64,000 nt of DNA from Flavobacteriales bacterium (GTDB lineage: Bacteria > Bacteroidota > Bacteroidia > Flavobacteriales_F > PHOS-HE28): contig JAEUSY010000051.1 in NCBI GenBank assembly GCA_016788295.1, forward strand, positions 62,001 through 126,000, written 5' to 3'. The position numbers and the translations under genes were made by a program. The notes under the pieces are model-generated. The model was given only the letters and a program-made list of their open reading frames with translations. It was not told the DNA's origin and did no database searches. Positions within the stretch are counted from its first letter, which is position 1. Each line of letters starts with the position of its first letter. Below are positions 17,457 through 29,358 of this stretch, in pieces.

Positions 17457-19892
17457 ATGCTCCGTAATTCCTTTAACAGCGCACTGCTGGTCGCGACCTT
17501 CATGCTCCTGTTCGGTCCCGTTCATGCGCAGCACGATTGCAAGTCCAGCAAACATCACGCGCATACCGGCATTGTCAAGGACGGCCCACTGGCTCAATGG
17601 CCATGGGACATTCTTCACCAGCGCATTGCGCTTGACCTCACGCTGGGCGATAACATCGCTGGTATTTGCACGATCATGGCAAGCCCCAGACAGGCCGGCC
17701 TAACGCAATTGGACCTGCATCTGAAGGCGCTGACCATCGATTCGATCACCTCTCAAACAGGCGCTCTGTCCCATACCCACATCGGAGACCTGGTTCATGT
17801 GGAATTGCCCCAGCCTTATTCCCCGGATGACACGCTTACGTTCAGTGTCCATTACCGCGGCGACCCTGTGACCGACCCGAGCGGCTTCGGCGGTTTCTAC
17901 ACCTCGCCAGTACTGACCTATAACCTCGGTGTGGCTTTCCAGTACACCCCGCACTCCTTCGGCAGGGCCTGGTTCCCCTGCGTGGACAACTTCACAGAGC
18001 GCTGTTCCTTCGACTTCGAGATCAAGACCAATGGAGGTCGTGGCAGCTGGTGCAACGGTGAGCGGACGGCCATCATCCAGCTCGGCGGGGACACCATCGT
18101 GACCCATTGGTCCATTGCTGAACCCATTCCTTCCTATCTGGCCTCAGTGGCCGCTGTGAACTATCGCGAGGTACATGATTCGTTCCAAAGTACCACCGGA
18201 GCGGAAATACCCGTACTGCTCGTGGCCGCTTCGGGAGACACTACAGCCATGAAGAACTCCTTCCAGCACTTATCAAACGCATTTGATCGATTCGAGCGTT
18301 GGTTCGGACCCTACCGTTGGAACAAGGTCGGCTACGTGCTCACCACCCAAGGTGCCATGGAACACAGTACAAGCATTCATTATCCAAGAAGTATCGCCAA
18401 CGGTACACTGGCCTATGAGAACATCATGGCGCATGAGCTTGCCCACCAGTGGTTCGGGGACCTGATCACCTGCGAACGTGCGGAGGAGATGTACCTCAAT
18501 GAAGGCTTCGCCGAATACCTGAGCTATCTCTTCATCGAGGAGGTTTACGGCCGCGAGGGCTATATGAGCGATGTACGCACCAACCACCGCCAAATGGTGC
18601 AACAGGCACATTTGCTGGACCAAGGCTGGTGGGCTTTGGCCGATGTGCCACAACAATGGACATATGGCGAACATAGCTACAACAAGGGCGCCGATGTGCT
18701 GCATACCCTGCGCAGTTACCTCGGCGACAGCCTCTTCATTGCGGGCATGACCAGCTTCCTGCAGTACAATGCGTTCCGGGCCGTGAACAGCACCATGCTG
18801 CGCGACCATTTGACCGCATTCACGCTTATGCCAATGAACGACTTCTTCAACGACTGGATATTCCAACCGGGCTGGGCCGCGTTCGAGGTCGATTCGTTCA
18901 GCGTGAACACGACCCAGGCACCAGACGGCACTTACCCCACACAGATAACCATCAGCCAGAAGCAACGCGGACCGTCATCTCCATACAACAATGTGCCGAT
19001 GTCGATCACCTGTATTGATGCCTCTGGGAATGAGTGGACCAGCCCGGCACCCATTCTTCTGGGTGGCATATTGTGTACGGCCAACGTTGCACCTCCCTTT
19101 ATTTCCAAGTGGGTCGTTCTGAACGCGGACGAACGCATCAGCCAGGCAGTTACCTACGACCGCGATACGCTTACCGGCCCTGGCACGGAGATCTACTACC
19201 ACACTGACCTGCGGTTGACCGTTGTGCAGACCCCGGAGCCCTTCACGGTTCACTTGGAAGAGGCTTGGGTAGCGGCCGATGATGACACGGATGCTCCGTA
19301 CGCATACGTGGTCTCTCCTGACCGTTACTGGAGGATCAGCGGTGCCATTCCACAGACCGCACAGCTCAATGCACGTTTCAGCTATGATGGGCGCGCCAAT
19401 GTCACGGCCGCCTTGGATGCTGGGCTCATGGAGAACGTGGAAGGGGTGGTCTTCAACGAGGACAGCCTAGTGCTCCTTTATCGCCCCGATGCCTCCTGGG
19501 CTTGGAGCCGTTTCCCGCAGCAGACCTTGAGCGTGCTGGGCAACCCAACGGACAAGATCGGGCGCATTGACATTTCCGGCGCGAAGGCAGGTGAATATGT
19601 GCTTGCGTGGCGCAAAAGTGCCGTTGGTACGCCCGAGCAGGTCATCGCTGACGGTCATTGGACCATTGCCCCGAACCCTGCACATGGTTCGACGCTCCTG
19701 CAGTTCGATGGCCTTGTGCGGACAGGGAACGTTGAATTGACGGATGCCCGCGGACGTGTGGTGAGTTGGCAACCACTGCAAGGCCCCTCACTTCAATTCG
19801 ACCTGAGCGGTGTTGCTCCAGGCCACTACCAACTTCGCTTTGTCGATGGTACCGGAAGCCATTCCAAGATCGGCAAGTTGGTCGTGCGCTAA
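17457..19892 (+). CDS. Secreted M1-family metallopeptidase with type A T9SS signal
   Basis: 811 residues from ATG 17457 (signal peptide MLRNSFNSALLVATFMLLFG to HAQ); an ATG at 17433 is an alternative. The zinc site is complete: HELAH at 326-330 and Glu349 in NEGFAEY, spaced HExxH-x18-E as in the M1 family. The substrate-exopeptidase motif reads GAMEH (299-303) instead of GAMEN. The C-terminus (NPAHGSTLLQFDG ... GHYQLRFVDGTG ... KLVV) is a type A T9SS sorting domain. A cell-surface or released aminopeptidase feeding on peptides is inferred. Confidence 0.9.
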   Translation: MLRNSFNSALLVATFMLLFGPVHAQHDCKSSKHHAHTGIVKDGPLAQWPWDILHQRIALDLTLGDNIAGICTIMASPRQAGLTQLDLHLKALTIDSITSQTGALSHTHIGDLVHVELPQPYSPDDTLTFSVHYRGDPVTDPSGFGGFYTSPVLTYNLGVAFQYTPHSFGRAWFPCVDNFTERCSFDFEIKTNGGRGSWCNGERTAIIQLGGDTIVTHWSIAEPIPSYLASVAAVNYREVHDSFQSTTGAEIPVLLVAASGDTTAMKNSFQHLSNAFDRFERWFGPYRWNKVGYVLTTQGAMEHSTSIHYPRSIANGTLAYENIMAHELAHQWFGDLITCERAEEMYLNEGFAEYLSYLFIEEVYGREGYMSDVRTNHRQMVQQAHLLDQGWWALADVPQQWTYGEHSYNKGADVLHTLRSYLGDSLFIAGMTSFLQYNAFRAVNSTMLRDHLTAFTLMPMNDFFNDWIFQPGWAAFEVDSFSVNTTQAPDGTYPTQITISQKQRGPSSPYNNVPMSITCIDASGNEWTSPAPILLGGILCTANVAPPFISKWVVLNADERISQAVTYDRDTLTGPGTEIYYHTDLRLTVVQTPEPFTVHLEEAWVAADDDTDAPYAYVVSPDRYWRISGAIPQTAQLNARFSYDGRANVTAALDAGLMENVEGVVFNEDSLVLLYRPDASWAWSRFPQQTLSVLGNPTDKIGRIDISGAKAGEYVLAWRKSAVGTPEQVIADGHWTIAPNPAHGSTLLQFDGLVRTGNVELTDARGRVVSWQPLQGPSLQFDLSGVAPGHYQLRFVDGTGSHSKIGKLVVR

Positions 19893-19911
19893 CGAACGCT
19901 CTCCCTCGAAT

Positions 19912-19939
19912 GAAAAAGGGGCATTTCGGCCCCTTTTTC
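19912..19939. terminator. Bidirectional intrinsic terminator
   Basis: An 11-bp perfect stem GAAAAAGGGGC / GCCCCTTTTTC around an ATTTCG loop, with a run of five T in each outgoing direction, lies between the convergent peptidase and enolase genes. Confidence 0.9.
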
Positions 19940-19963
19940 AATGCTGCTCATACAGCCAAGCTA

Positions 19964-22397
<2,434 letters not shown>

Positions 22398-22425
22398 GTT
22401 CGGGGATATGCTTCGGTTCTGGCCG

Positions 22426-22433
22426 CGAAGATA
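22426..22433 (-). promoter_or_regulatory. -7-like box for carA-eno
   Basis: The minus strand reads TATCTTCG, one base from TAnnTTTG, 28 nt before the carA ATG and after the rplQ terminator. No -33 TTG is seen. Confidence 0.35.
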
Positions 22434-22508
22434 CCCCGAGCGAGCGACGATTTCCGAACGGATCATCCACACCTGTTCATAATCCGATCGCGCATCTGCC
22501 CGAACGAC

Positions 22509-22534
22509 AAAGGGCGCCTTTCAAGGCGCCCTTT
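22509..22534 (-). terminator. Terminator after the ribosomal cluster
   Basis: A 12-bp perfect inverted repeat AAAGGGCGCCTT / AAGGCGCCCTTT with a minimal centre lies 21 bp after the rplQ stop, ending in TTTGTCG on the minus strand. The short T-run suggests partial termination. Confidence 0.7.
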
Positions 22535-22555
22535 GCAGATGGTTTTGACCGATGC

Positions 22556-23035
22556 TTATTCAGCAGCTGTCTCAGCGCTTGCACTGGCAGCTTCGTCGGT
22601 CTTCTTCGCTCCGCTGGATTTGCGAGTGCGACGGGTCTTCTTAGCGGCGGTACCGGCCTTTTCCTTGGTGTAGGTGGTGTTGAAGTCCACCAGCTCGATC
22701 ATGGCCATTTCGGCTGCATCGCCCAAGCGGTTGCCCAACTTGATGATGCGCACATAACCACCGGGACGGCTGGCCACCTTGGGGGCCACATCGCGGAACA
22801 GGACCGCCGTGGCCTCCTTGCTCTGCAGCTCGCTGAACACTACGCGACGGCTGTGGGTGGTGTCCTCCTTGCTCTTGGTGATCAAGGGCTCCACGTAGCG
22901 GCGAAGTGCACGGGCCTTGGCCAGGGTCGTTTCAATGCGCTTGTGCTCGATCAACGAGATGGCCAGGTTGCTCATCAGGGCGTCGCGGTGCGCCTTCTTG
23001 CGACCCAGGGCGTTGTTCTTATTTCCGTGTCTCAT
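22556..23035 (-). CDS. rplQ: 50S ribosomal protein L17
   Basis: 159 residues. The conserved start [20 protein letters not shown] and core [21 protein letters not shown] identify L17, which binds near the peptide-exit tunnel. A C-terminal extension of about 40 residues, basic (KTRRTRKSS) then acidic and Ala-rich ([13 protein letters not shown]), exceeds the about 127-residue E. coli form; such tails are common in Bacteroidota. Last gene of the alpha part of the cluster, separated from rpoA by an 80-bp gap that holds a repeat. Confidence 0.97.
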   Translation of the reverse strand: MRHGNKNNALGRKKAHRDALMSNLAISLIEHKRIETTLAKARALRRYVEPLITKSKEDTTHSRRVVFSELQSKEATAVLFRDVAPKVASRPGGYVRIIKLGNRLGDAAEMAMIELVDFNTTYTKEKAGTAAKKTRRTRKSSGAKKTDEAASASAETAAE

Positions 23036-23042
23036 GACTATT

Positions 23043-23114
23043 CGGTTGTCAGTTGTCGGTTGTCAGTGGGCTGGCTTGCGGGCTTGCGCTCGCCAACTGC
23101 CAACTGGCAACTGG
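23043..23114. repeat. GTTGTC/CAACTG inverted repeat between rpoA and rplQ
   Basis: The left arm repeats GTTGTC units (about 23044-23067; GTTGTCAGTTGTC) and the right arm repeats CAACTG units (about 23094-23113; CAACTGCCAACTGGCAAC). The arms pair imperfectly with many G-U matches around a G+C-rich centre, giving a long stem-loop in the transcript. It resembles short tandem intergenic repeats seen in Bacteroidota. No function can be read from it. Confidence 0.6.
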
Positions 23115-23115
23115 C

Positions 23116-24123
23116 TTACTCCTTGTCCAGTTTGTACTTGCTCACGTTCATGCCGAAGTTCAGGCCCTTGTTCTCCACCAGGTCCTCCAGTTCGGTAAGG
23201 CTCTTCTTGCCGAAGTTGCGGAACTTCAACAGATCGTTCTTGTTGTAGCTCACCAGATCGCCAAGGGTCTCAATATCGGCCGCCTTGAGGCAATTGAGCG
23301 CACGCACGCTGAGGTCCATGTCGACCAGCTTGGTCTTCAGGAGCTGGCGCATGTGCAGGCTCGTCTCATCGAACTCCTCGCTATCGCTGCTGCTGGTGCT
23401 TCCACGCTCTTCCACCTCCAGGCTGATGCGCTCATCGCTGAACAGCATGAAGTGATGGATGAGGATCTTGGCGGCTTCCTGCAAGGAGTTCTTCGGAGTG
23501 ATGCTCCCGTCGGTGGTCACCTCGATGGTCAGCTTCTCGTAGTCGGTCTTCTCCTCCACGCGGGTGTTCTCCACGGTGTACTTCACGTTCTTAATGGGCG
23601 TGAAGATGGCATCGATGAAGATGGTGCCGATGGGCGCACCCTCCACCTTGTTCTCGTCGGCAGGCACGTAGCCACGTCCCTTGCTGATGAACAGCTCAAC
23701 GTGCAACTTCACGCTGGGCTCCATATTCGCAATGACAAGCTCGGGGTTCAGCACTTGGAATCCGGTGGTATGGCGTCCGATATCGCCGGCGGTGAAGCTG
23801 TCCTTGCCGGTGATGGTGAACGAGACCTTCTCGGTGCTCACATCCTCCAGTTGGCGGCGGAAGCGCACCTGCTTGAGGTTGAGCACGATCTCGGTCATGT
23901 CCTCGATCACACCCTTGATGGTGCTGAACTCGTGATCGACACCATCGATACGCACCTGGGTGATGGCATGGCCCTCCAGGCTGGAGAGCAGGATGCGGCG
24001 CAGGGCATTGCCTATGGTGATGCCGTAGCCGGGCTCAAGCGGACGGAACTCGAAAGAGCCGCGCTTGTCATCGGATTCGATCATCGTGACCTTGTCGGGC
24101 CGCTGGAATTCAAGGATGGGCAT
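23116..24123 (-). CDS. rpoA: RNA polymerase alpha subunit
   Basis: 335 residues. The N-terminal assembly domain ([38 protein letters not shown]) and the C-terminal helix-hairpin-helix domain ([30 protein letters not shown]) are joined by an acidic, Ser-rich linker ([12 protein letters not shown]). It nucleates polymerase assembly and its C-terminal domain contacts DNA and activators. It follows rpsD by 24 bp in the standard alpha-operon order. Confidence 0.98.
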   Translation of the reverse strand: MPILEFQRPDKVTMIESDDKRGSFEFRPLEPGYGITIGNALRRILLSSLEGHAITQVRIDGVDHEFSTIKGVIEDMTEIVLNLKQVRFRRQLEDVSTEKVSFTITGKDSFTAGDIGRHTTGFQVLNPELVIANMEPSVKLHVELFISKGRGYVPADENKVEGAPIGTIFIDAIFTPIKNVKYTVENTRVEEKTDYEKLTIEVTTDGSITPKNSLQEAAKILIHHFMLFSDERISLEVEERGSTSSSDSEEFDETSLHMRQLLKTKLVDMDLSVRALNCLKAADIETLGDLVSYNKNDLLKFRNFGKKSLTELEDLVENKGLNFGMNVSKYKLDKE

Positions 24124-24147
24124 GGGTGGTCTGCTTGGATCGGGTTC

Positions 24148-24753
24148 TTACTTGGAGTACAATTCCACGATGAGCTGCTCGCGGATGTTCTCCGGGATCT
24201 GGGCGCGCTCGGGCATGTTGATGAACTTGCCGGACATGCTCGTCGGATTCCAATCGAGCCAGTCGAAACGCTTGCTGTTCACGGCGAGACTGTTCGTGAT
24301 GGACTCCACCGAACGGCTCTTCTCACGAACGGCCACTACTTGACCGGGGCGAAGGGAATAGCTGGCCACGTTGACCACCTGGCCATCAACGGTAATGTGA
24401 CCATGGCTCACCAACTGGCGGGCTGCGCGACGGGTGGGGGCAACACCGAGGCGGAACACCGTGTTGTCCAAACGGGCCTCGCAAAGCTGAAGCAGCACCT
24501 CACCGGTGATGCCCTTCTTGCTGGCGGCCGTGTGGAACATCTTCTCGAACTGGCGCTCGAGGATGCCATAGGTGTACTTGGCCTTTTGCTTTTCCTGCAA
24601 CTGGACAGCGTATTCGCTCTCTTTTTTGCGGCGCTTGGTGGGGCCGTGCTGACCGGGTGAATGAGGCTTGCGCTCCATCCATTTGTCCGGTCCGAGGATC
24701 GCCTCCTTGAACTTGCGGGCGATGCGGGTCTTGGGTCCTGTGTAACGTGCCAT
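24148..24753 (-). CDS. rpsD: 30S ribosomal protein S4
   Basis: 201 residues. Start [19 protein letters not shown], an S4 RNA-binding domain ([26 protein letters not shown]) and the C-terminal [15 protein letters not shown] identify S4, a primary binder of the 16S 5' domain. No Zn-binding Cys cluster is present at the N-terminus, so it is the zinc-free form. Gap to rpsK 23 bp. Confidence 0.98.
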   Translation of the reverse strand: MARYTGPKTRIARKFKEAILGPDKWMERKPHSPGQHGPTKRRKKESEYAVQLQEKQKAKYTYGILERQFEKMFHTAASKKGITGEVLLQLCEARLDNTVFRLGVAPTRRAARQLVSHGHITVDGQVVNVASYSLRPGQVVAVREKSRSVESITNSLAVNSKRFDWLDWNPTSMSGKFINMPERAQIPENIREQLIVELYSK

Positions 24754-24776
24754 TGTTCTAGTGCTCTTGGTTCGGC

Positions 24777-25178
24777 TTACACGCGACGCTTCTTGGGCGG
24801 GCGGCAGCCGTTGTGCGGCATGGGGGTGATGTCAACGATCTCTGTGACCTCCACCCCGCAGTTGTGCAGGGCACGGATGGCGCTCTCGCGTCCACCTCCG
24901 GGGCCTTTAACGAACACCTTCACCTTGCGCAGGCCAAGGTCGTGTGCCTCGCGGGCTGCCTCTTCGGCGCTCACCTGGCCAGCGTAAGGGGTGTTCTTTT
25001 TACTGCCGCGGAAGCCCTGCTTTCCGGAGGACGACCAGCTGATCACCTCGCCCTTGTTGTTCGTCAGGGAGATGATGAGGTTGTTGAACGTGGCCTGGAT
25101 GTGGGCTTGCCCGTAGGCCTCCACAACCACGTTCTTCTTCTTCTTCTTGCCTCCCGCTTTCTGATCTTGCTTTGCCAT
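24777..25178 (-). CDS. rpsK: 30S ribosomal protein S11
   Basis: 133 residues with a Lys-rich N-terminus ([10 protein letters not shown]), the core [15 protein letters not shown] and [16 protein letters not shown], and the C-terminus [12 protein letters not shown]11 lines the platform near the E site. The order rpsM-rpsK-rpsD-rpoA is canonical; 12 bp separate it from rpsM. Confidence 0.98.
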   Translation of the reverse strand: MAKQDQKAGGKKKKKNVVVEAYGQAHIQATFNNLIISLTNNKGEVISWSSSGKQGFRGSKKNTPYAGQVSAEEAAREAHDLGLRKVKVFVKGPGGGRESAIRALHNCGVEVTEIVDITPMPHNGCRPPKKRRV

Positions 25179-25190
25179 GGTGCTCAGGGC

Positions 25191-25568
25191 TTACTTGGTC
25201 GCTTTCTTCTTGTTCGCAACGGTCTTGCGCTTACCCTTGCGGGTACGTGCATTGGTGCGCGTGCGCTGACCACGCAGCGGCAGACCAGCCCGGTGGCGAA
25301 GGCCACGGTAGCTGCCGATGTCCATCAGGCGCTTGATGCTCAACTGCACCTCACTGCGCAGGGCACCCTCCACCTTGACGTGCTCGTTGATGAATTGGCG
25401 GATGCGCGCTTGCTCATCATCGGTCCACTCTTCCACCACGGTGTCGGGGTCAACCTCGGCCTTCTGGAGGATCTCCAGGGCCGTGCTGCGTCCGATGCCA
25501 TAGATGTAGGTGAGGCCGATGCAGCCCCGCTTGCTCTTGGGTAGGTCTATGCCTGCGATACGTGCCAT
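25191..25568 (-). CDS. rpsM: 30S ribosomal protein S13
   Basis: 125 residues. [21 protein letters not shown], the helix-two-turn-helix [10 protein letters not shown] and the basic tail [20 protein letters not shown] identify S13, which contacts the 50S subunit and P-site tRNA from the head. It follows rpmJ by 13 bp. Confidence 0.98.
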   Translation of the reverse strand: MARIAGIDLPKSKRGCIGLTYIYGIGRSTALEILQKAEVDPDTVVEEWTDDEQARIRQFINEHVKVEGALRSEVQLSIKRLMDIGSYRGLRHRAGLPLRGQRTRTNARTRKGKRKTVANKKKATK

Positions 25569-25581
25569 GCTCGTTCGATTA

Positions 25582-25698
25582 TCAGCCTTGACGCTGTTTG
25601 AACTTGGGGTTCTTCTTGTTGATGATGTACAGACGCCCTTTGCGGCGGACGATCTTGCAGTCCGCGGAGCGTGGTTTGAGGGAGGCCCTGACCTTCAT
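25582..25698 (-). CDS. rpmJ: 50S ribosomal protein L36 (zinc-free form)
   Basis: 38 residues from the ATG at 25696-25698, between infA and rpsM as in most bacteria. [20 protein letters not shown] and NPKFKQRQG are family hallmarks. Only one Cys (residue 14) remains; the other Cys and the His of the zinc ribbon are replaced, so this is the zinc-independent (C-) type, the usual variant in Bacteroidota. It sits at the base of the GTPase-centre RNA. Confidence 0.95.
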   Translation of the reverse strand: MKVRASLKPRSADCKIVRRKGRLYIINKKNPKFKQRQG

Positions 25699-25712
25699 GG
25701 TTTCCTGGGTTC

Positions 25713-25934
25713 TTAGCTCTTGTATCGGAAGGTGATGCGTCCTTTGCTCAGGTCATACGGGCTCATCTCCACCTTCACCTTGTCACCAGGCAGGATCCGG
25801 ATGTAGTGCATCCGCATCTTGCCCGAAATGTGGGCGATGATCACGTGACCGTTCTCCAGCTCAACGCGGAACATGGCATTGCTCAGCGCCTCCTTGATGA
25901 CGCCGTCCTGCTCTATCGTTCCTGTCTTGCTCAT
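25713..25934 (-). CDS. infA: Translation initiation factor IF-1
   Basis: 73 residues, a single OB fold ([55 protein letters not shown]). It occupies the A site during initiation. A purine-rich AGGAAGGA stands directly before the ATG, one of few Shine-Dalgarno-like leaders here, and the gap to map is 54 bp, long for this cluster. Confidence 0.98.
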   Translation of the reverse strand: MSKTGTIEQDGVIKEALSNAMFRVELENGHVIIAHISGKMRMHYIRILPGDKVKVEMSPYDLSKGRITFRYKS

Positions 25935-25988
25935 TCCTTCCTGTTCTCTTTTCTCGTCTATCCTGACCGGTCCGTTCCTACGGCCGGC

Positions 25989-26789
25989 TTAATTCACCAA
26001 TTCACCTTTTGCCTTCAGCACATCCTCGATGTAGCTGAACGTTGAGAGGACCTCCGATCTACCTGCACGCACGGCGATGTTGTGTTCGAAGTGTGCGCTG
26101 GGTTTGCCGTCACGCGTCACTATCGTCCATCCATCACCCAACTGCTTCACTTCCTTCGTTCCCATGTTGATCATGGGTTCAATGGCGAGCACCATTCCGT
26201 TGCGCAATTTGGCACCCTGCCCACGGCGCCCATAATTGGGCACTTCAGGCGGTTCATGCAGCTTGCGCCCAACGCCGTGCCCAACAAGCTCGCGAACCAC
26301 ACCATAGCCGTTCTTTTCGGCATGTTGCTGGATCGCGTGTCCGATATCTCCCGTGCGGTTGTTCTCCACCGCTTGTTCAATACCGAGCTGCAGACATTCC
26401 TGGGTGACACGGAGCAACTGTTTCACGGGTCCGGCCACTTCGCCCACCATGAAGGTGTATGCACTGTCGCCATAGAATCCGTTCATCAGTACGCCGCAAT
26501 CCACGCTCGCAACGTCGCCGTCACGCAGGGTCCGGTCGCCGGGCAGGCCATGCACCACCTGGTCATTGACACTGATCAGCAGGGTGCTTGGGCAGCCGTA
26601 CAAGCCTTTGAAACCAGGTATCGCACCGTTGTCACGGATGAACTCTTCCGCCATGCGGTCAAGCTCGCCCGTGGTGACACCGGGTGCAATGTGCCTGGCC
26701 ACTTCGGCCAAGGTCCTTCCAACAAGCAAAGAACTCTCCTTCAACAGTGCGATGTCGTCATCGCTGAGCAGGTCCACGGTCCGGGCCAT
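25989..26789 (-). CDS. map: Methionine aminopeptidase type I
   Basis: 266 residues. It removes the initiator Met from nascent proteins with a dinuclear metal site. Ligands are visible in order: Asp in VASVDCGVLMNGFYGDSAYTF (two Asp), His in GHGVGRKLHEPPEVPN, Glu in LAIEPMIN and the final Glu in the FEHNIAV region. Cluster position between secY and infA is common in Bacteroidota. It has a 3-bp gap after secY. adk, often found here in other phyla, is absent. Confidence 0.97.
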   Translation of the reverse strand: MARTVDLLSDDDIALLKESSLLVGRTLAEVARHIAPGVTTGELDRMAEEFIRDNGAIPGFKGLYGCPSTLLISVNDQVVHGLPGDRTLRDGDVASVDCGVLMNGFYGDSAYTFMVGEVAGPVKQLLRVTQECLQLGIEQAVENNRTGDIGHAIQQHAEKNGYGVVRELVGHGVGRKLHEPPEVPNYGRRGQGAKLRNGMVLAIEPMINMGTKEVKQLGDGWTIVTRDGKPSAHFEHNIAVRAGRSEVLSTFSYIEDVLKAKGELVN

Positions 26790-26792
26790 GTC

Positions 26793-28121
26793 CTATCCAG
26801 CCATTCCGTACGCCGCTCCTCCGCTCCTTCCCTTGATACGGCCCGATTTCATCAGACCGTCGTAATGCCTCATCAACAGGTGGCTCTCGATCTGCTGAAG
26901 GGTATCCAGCAGCACGCCCACCATGATCAACAACGATGTTCCTCCGAAGAACTGAGCGAAACCCTGCTTGATCCCCATCATACCAGCGAAAGCCGGCAAG
27001 ATGGCCACGATACCGAGGAAAATGGCACCGGGCAGGGTGATGCGAGAAAGCAGTTCATCAATGTGGCCAGCCGTGGCTTTGCCGGGCTTCACACCGGGGA
27101 TGAACCCACCGTTCCGCTTCATATCATCGGCCAATTGGTTCGGGTTCACGGTGATGGCCGTGTAGAAATAGGTGAACAACACCACCATCATGAACAACGT
27201 GAAGTTGTAGAAGAACCCCTGGCTGTTGGCCACGCTGATCAGCCACTGGGGCGGGTTGTCAAACGCTTGTGCCACGTACATCGGGATCAGCACGATGGCC
27301 TGAGCGAAGATGATCGGCATTACACCAGCAGCGTTCACCTTAAGGGGAATGTAGTTCCGAACGCCACCGTATTGTTTGTTGCCCTGCACGCGCTTGGCGA
27401 ACTGCACCGGAATGCGGCGCGTGCCCTGAACCAACAGGATGCAACCAGCAATGATGAGCACCCAAAGCACCACCTCAACGAGCAGCAGCACAAGTCCACC
27501 ACCACCTGGACCCATGCGGCCCACCACTTCCTGAGCAAAGCTCTGAGGGAACTGGGCCAGGATACCGATCATGATGATCAAGGAGATACCATTGCCGAGG
27601 CCACGCTCCGTGATACGCTCACCCAACCACATCACGAACAGCGTTGATGCCGTAAGGATGATCATGCTGGTGATGAGCCAGAACTGGCTGTCCAACGGCG
27701 CTGCGCCGGGGTCGATCGTGCTGAAGATGTATCCAGGGGCCTGGAACATGCAGATGACGATGGTGAGGTAGCGTGTCCACTGGTTGATCTTGCGACGACC
27801 GCTTTCTTCTCGCTGCATCTTCTGCACGCTCGGCACAGCAATGCCCATCAACTGCATGATGATGGAGGCAGAGATGTACGGCATGATGCCCAGCGCGAAG
27901 ATCGAAGCACGGGTAAAGGCACCACCTGTGAAGATCGAAAGGATCTCCACGATGCCACCTCCACCGCTTGAAGCCGCGGCCATGCGCGCGCTGTCCACGC
28001 CCGGAAGCACGATGAAGCTCCCGATGCGGTACACCAGTAACAGACCCAGCGTGATGAGGATGCGGCTACGCAGTTCCTCGATGCGCCAGATGTTCTTGAT
28101 CGTGTCGATCAGGTTCTTCAT
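26793..28121 (-). CDS. secY: Protein translocase channel SecY
   Basis: 442 residues with ten predicted membrane helices. Typical signatures are RSRILITLGLLLVYRIGSF at the N-terminus, GIMPYISASIIMQL of the lateral gate, and the cytoplasmic loops with KRVQGNKQYGG and the C-terminal GTSLLIMVGVLLDT. It forms the inner-membrane Sec pore with SecE and SecG. It is tightly packed, 3 bp after rplO and 3 bp before map. Confidence 0.98.
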   Translation of the reverse strand: MKNLIDTIKNIWRIEELRSRILITLGLLLVYRIGSFIVLPGVDSARMAAASSGGGGIVEILSIFTGGAFTRASIFALGIMPYISASIIMQLMGIAVPSVQKMQREESGRRKINQWTRYLTIVICMFQAPGYIFSTIDPGAAPLDSQFWLITSMIILTASTLFVMWLGERITERGLGNGISLIIMIGILAQFPQSFAQEVVGRMGPGGGGLVLLLVEVVLWVLIIAGCILLVQGTRRIPVQFAKRVQGNKQYGGVRNYIPLKVNAAGVMPIIFAQAIVLIPMYVAQAFDNPPQWLISVANSQGFFYNFTLFMMVVLFTYFYTAITVNPNQLADDMKRNGGFIPGVKPGKATAGHIDELLSRITLPGAIFLGIVAILPAFAGMMGIKQGFAQFFGGTSLLIMVGVLLDTLQQIESHLLMRHYDGLMKSGRIKGRSGGAAYGMAG

Positions 28122-28124
28122 TCC

Positions 28125-28592
28125 TTAGGCCTTGGGGGCAATGGTGGCGATGGTCTCTGCCTTGCCGCCTTTGGCCTCGATGGCGGCCTTGGCGGTGGCG
28201 CTGAAAGCGTGTGCGGTCACGGACAATGCGCTCTTCAGCTCACCCCGGCCCAACACTTTCAGTTTGTCATTCTTGGCGATCAATCCGTTCTCATACAAGA
28301 CGGCGGGATCGATCGTAGAGAGGTTCTTGGATTCGGCCAGGGTCTGGAGGGTGTCCAGGTTGATCCCCTTGTACTCCACGCGAGTGGGGTTGGTGAATCC
28401 GAACTTGGGCACGCGACGCACCAAGGGCATCTGACCACCCTCGAAGCCACGCTTGCGGTTGTAGCCCGAGATGGCCTTCTGGCCCTTGTGGCCCTTTGTG
28501 GAAGTGCCTCCGCGTCCGCTGCCTTGGCCGCGACCGATACGCTTCTCCTTCTTGGTGGCCCCTTCGGCCGGTTTGAGTCTGCTCAGGTCCAT
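28125..28592 (-). CDS. rplO: 50S ribosomal protein L15
   Basis: 155 residues. MDLSRLKPAEGATKKEKRIG, the Gly-rich GRGQGSGRGGTSTKGHKGQ and the domain LPLVRRVPKFGF-type segment identify L15, a late assembly protein of the large subunit. It lies between rpmD and secY in the spc operon order. Confidence 0.97.
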   Translation of the reverse strand: MDLSRLKPAEGATKKEKRIGRGQGSGRGGTSTKGHKGQKAISGYNRKRGFEGGQMPLVRRVPKFGFTNPTRVEYKGINLDTLQTLAESKNLSTIDPAVLYENGLIAKNDKLKVLGRGELKSALSVTAHAFSATAKAAIEAKGGKAETIATIAPKA

Positions 28593-28614
28593 GGTTCTTT
28601 CGCTGCTATCGGTT

Positions 28615-28794
28615 TCAGGCCTTCTCCACGCTCACCAGGTGGTGGACTTTCTCCACCATGCCCGCGATCTGCGCGTTCTCCTCCACAACGGCGCGTTTGC
28701 CGATGCGTCCGAGGCCCAGGGCCTTCAAGGTGTCCTTCTGACGCTTCGGGCACTTAATCTGGCTGCGCGTCTGGGTGATGATGATCTTGCTCAT
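28615..28794 (-). CDS. rpmD: 50S ribosomal protein L30
   Basis: 59 residues from ATG 28792-28794. KIIITQTRSQIKCPKRQKDTL followed by ALGLGRIGKRAVVEENAQI and GMVEKVHHLV is the standard L30 fold in its entirety. It lies 34 bp after rpsE and 22 bp before rplO, as in the usual spc operon. Confidence 0.96.
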   Translation of the reverse strand: MSKIIITQTRSQIKCPKRQKDTLKALGLGRIGKRAVVEENAQIAGMVEKVHHLVSVEKA

Positions 28795-28828
28795 GGGTCG
28801 TCCACCGAAGCCTCGGTGGAGGCGGTTA

Positions 28829-29347
28829 TTATCCGTTGAACACTTGTTCGAGTTTCACACCACGCTGGCGGGCCACTTGATTGGCGTCGCGCATGCTGGT
28901 CAGGGCCTCGATGGTGGCCTTTACCACGTTGTGGGGGTTGCTACTGCCTTTGCTCTTGGCGAGCACGTCGGTAACACCAACGCTCTCGAGCACAGCACGC
29001 ATGGCACCACCGGCAATAACCCCGGTACCGTGCGCTGCGGGCTTCAGGAACACCTGAGCACCGGCGAACTTGCCCTCTTGCGAGTGGGGGATGGTCCCCT
29101 TCAGCACTGGCACTTTCACCAGGTTCTTCTTGGCGTCATCGATGCCTTTGGCGATGGCCTCCTGCACTTCCTTGGCCTTGCCCAGACCATGGCCTACCAC
29201 ACCGTTCTCGTTCCCCACCACCACAATGGCGGCGAAGGTGAAGGTGCGACCGCCCTTGGTCACCTTGGTCACACGGTTCAAGGCAACGAGCTTGTCCTTC
29301 AGCTCCAGATCGCTGCTCTTGACCTTCTTGCTATTCGTATCAGACAT
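28829..29347 (-). CDS. rpsE: 30S ribosomal protein S5
   Basis: 172 residues: double-stranded-RNA-binding-like N-domain ([38 protein letters not shown]) and C-domain ([19 protein letters not shown]). S5 takes part in decoding fidelity and mRNA unwinding at the entry channel. Gap to rplR is 11 bp. Confidence 0.98.
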   Translation of the reverse strand: MSDTNSKKVKSSDLELKDKLVALNRVTKVTKGGRTFTFAAIVVVGNENGVVGHGLGKAKEVQEAIAKGIDDAKKNLVKVPVLKGTIPHSQEGKFAGAQVFLKPAAHGTGVIAGGAMRAVLESVGVTDVLAKSKGSSNPHNVVKATIEALTSMRDANQVARQRGVKLEQVFNG

Positions 29348-29358
29348 GGGAGTGATGA

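Noticed and set aside
23053-24660. 535-codon plus-strand frame across rpoA and rpsD
   Set aside because: Antisense to two conserved genes, and it also runs through the intergenic repeat; no domain visible.
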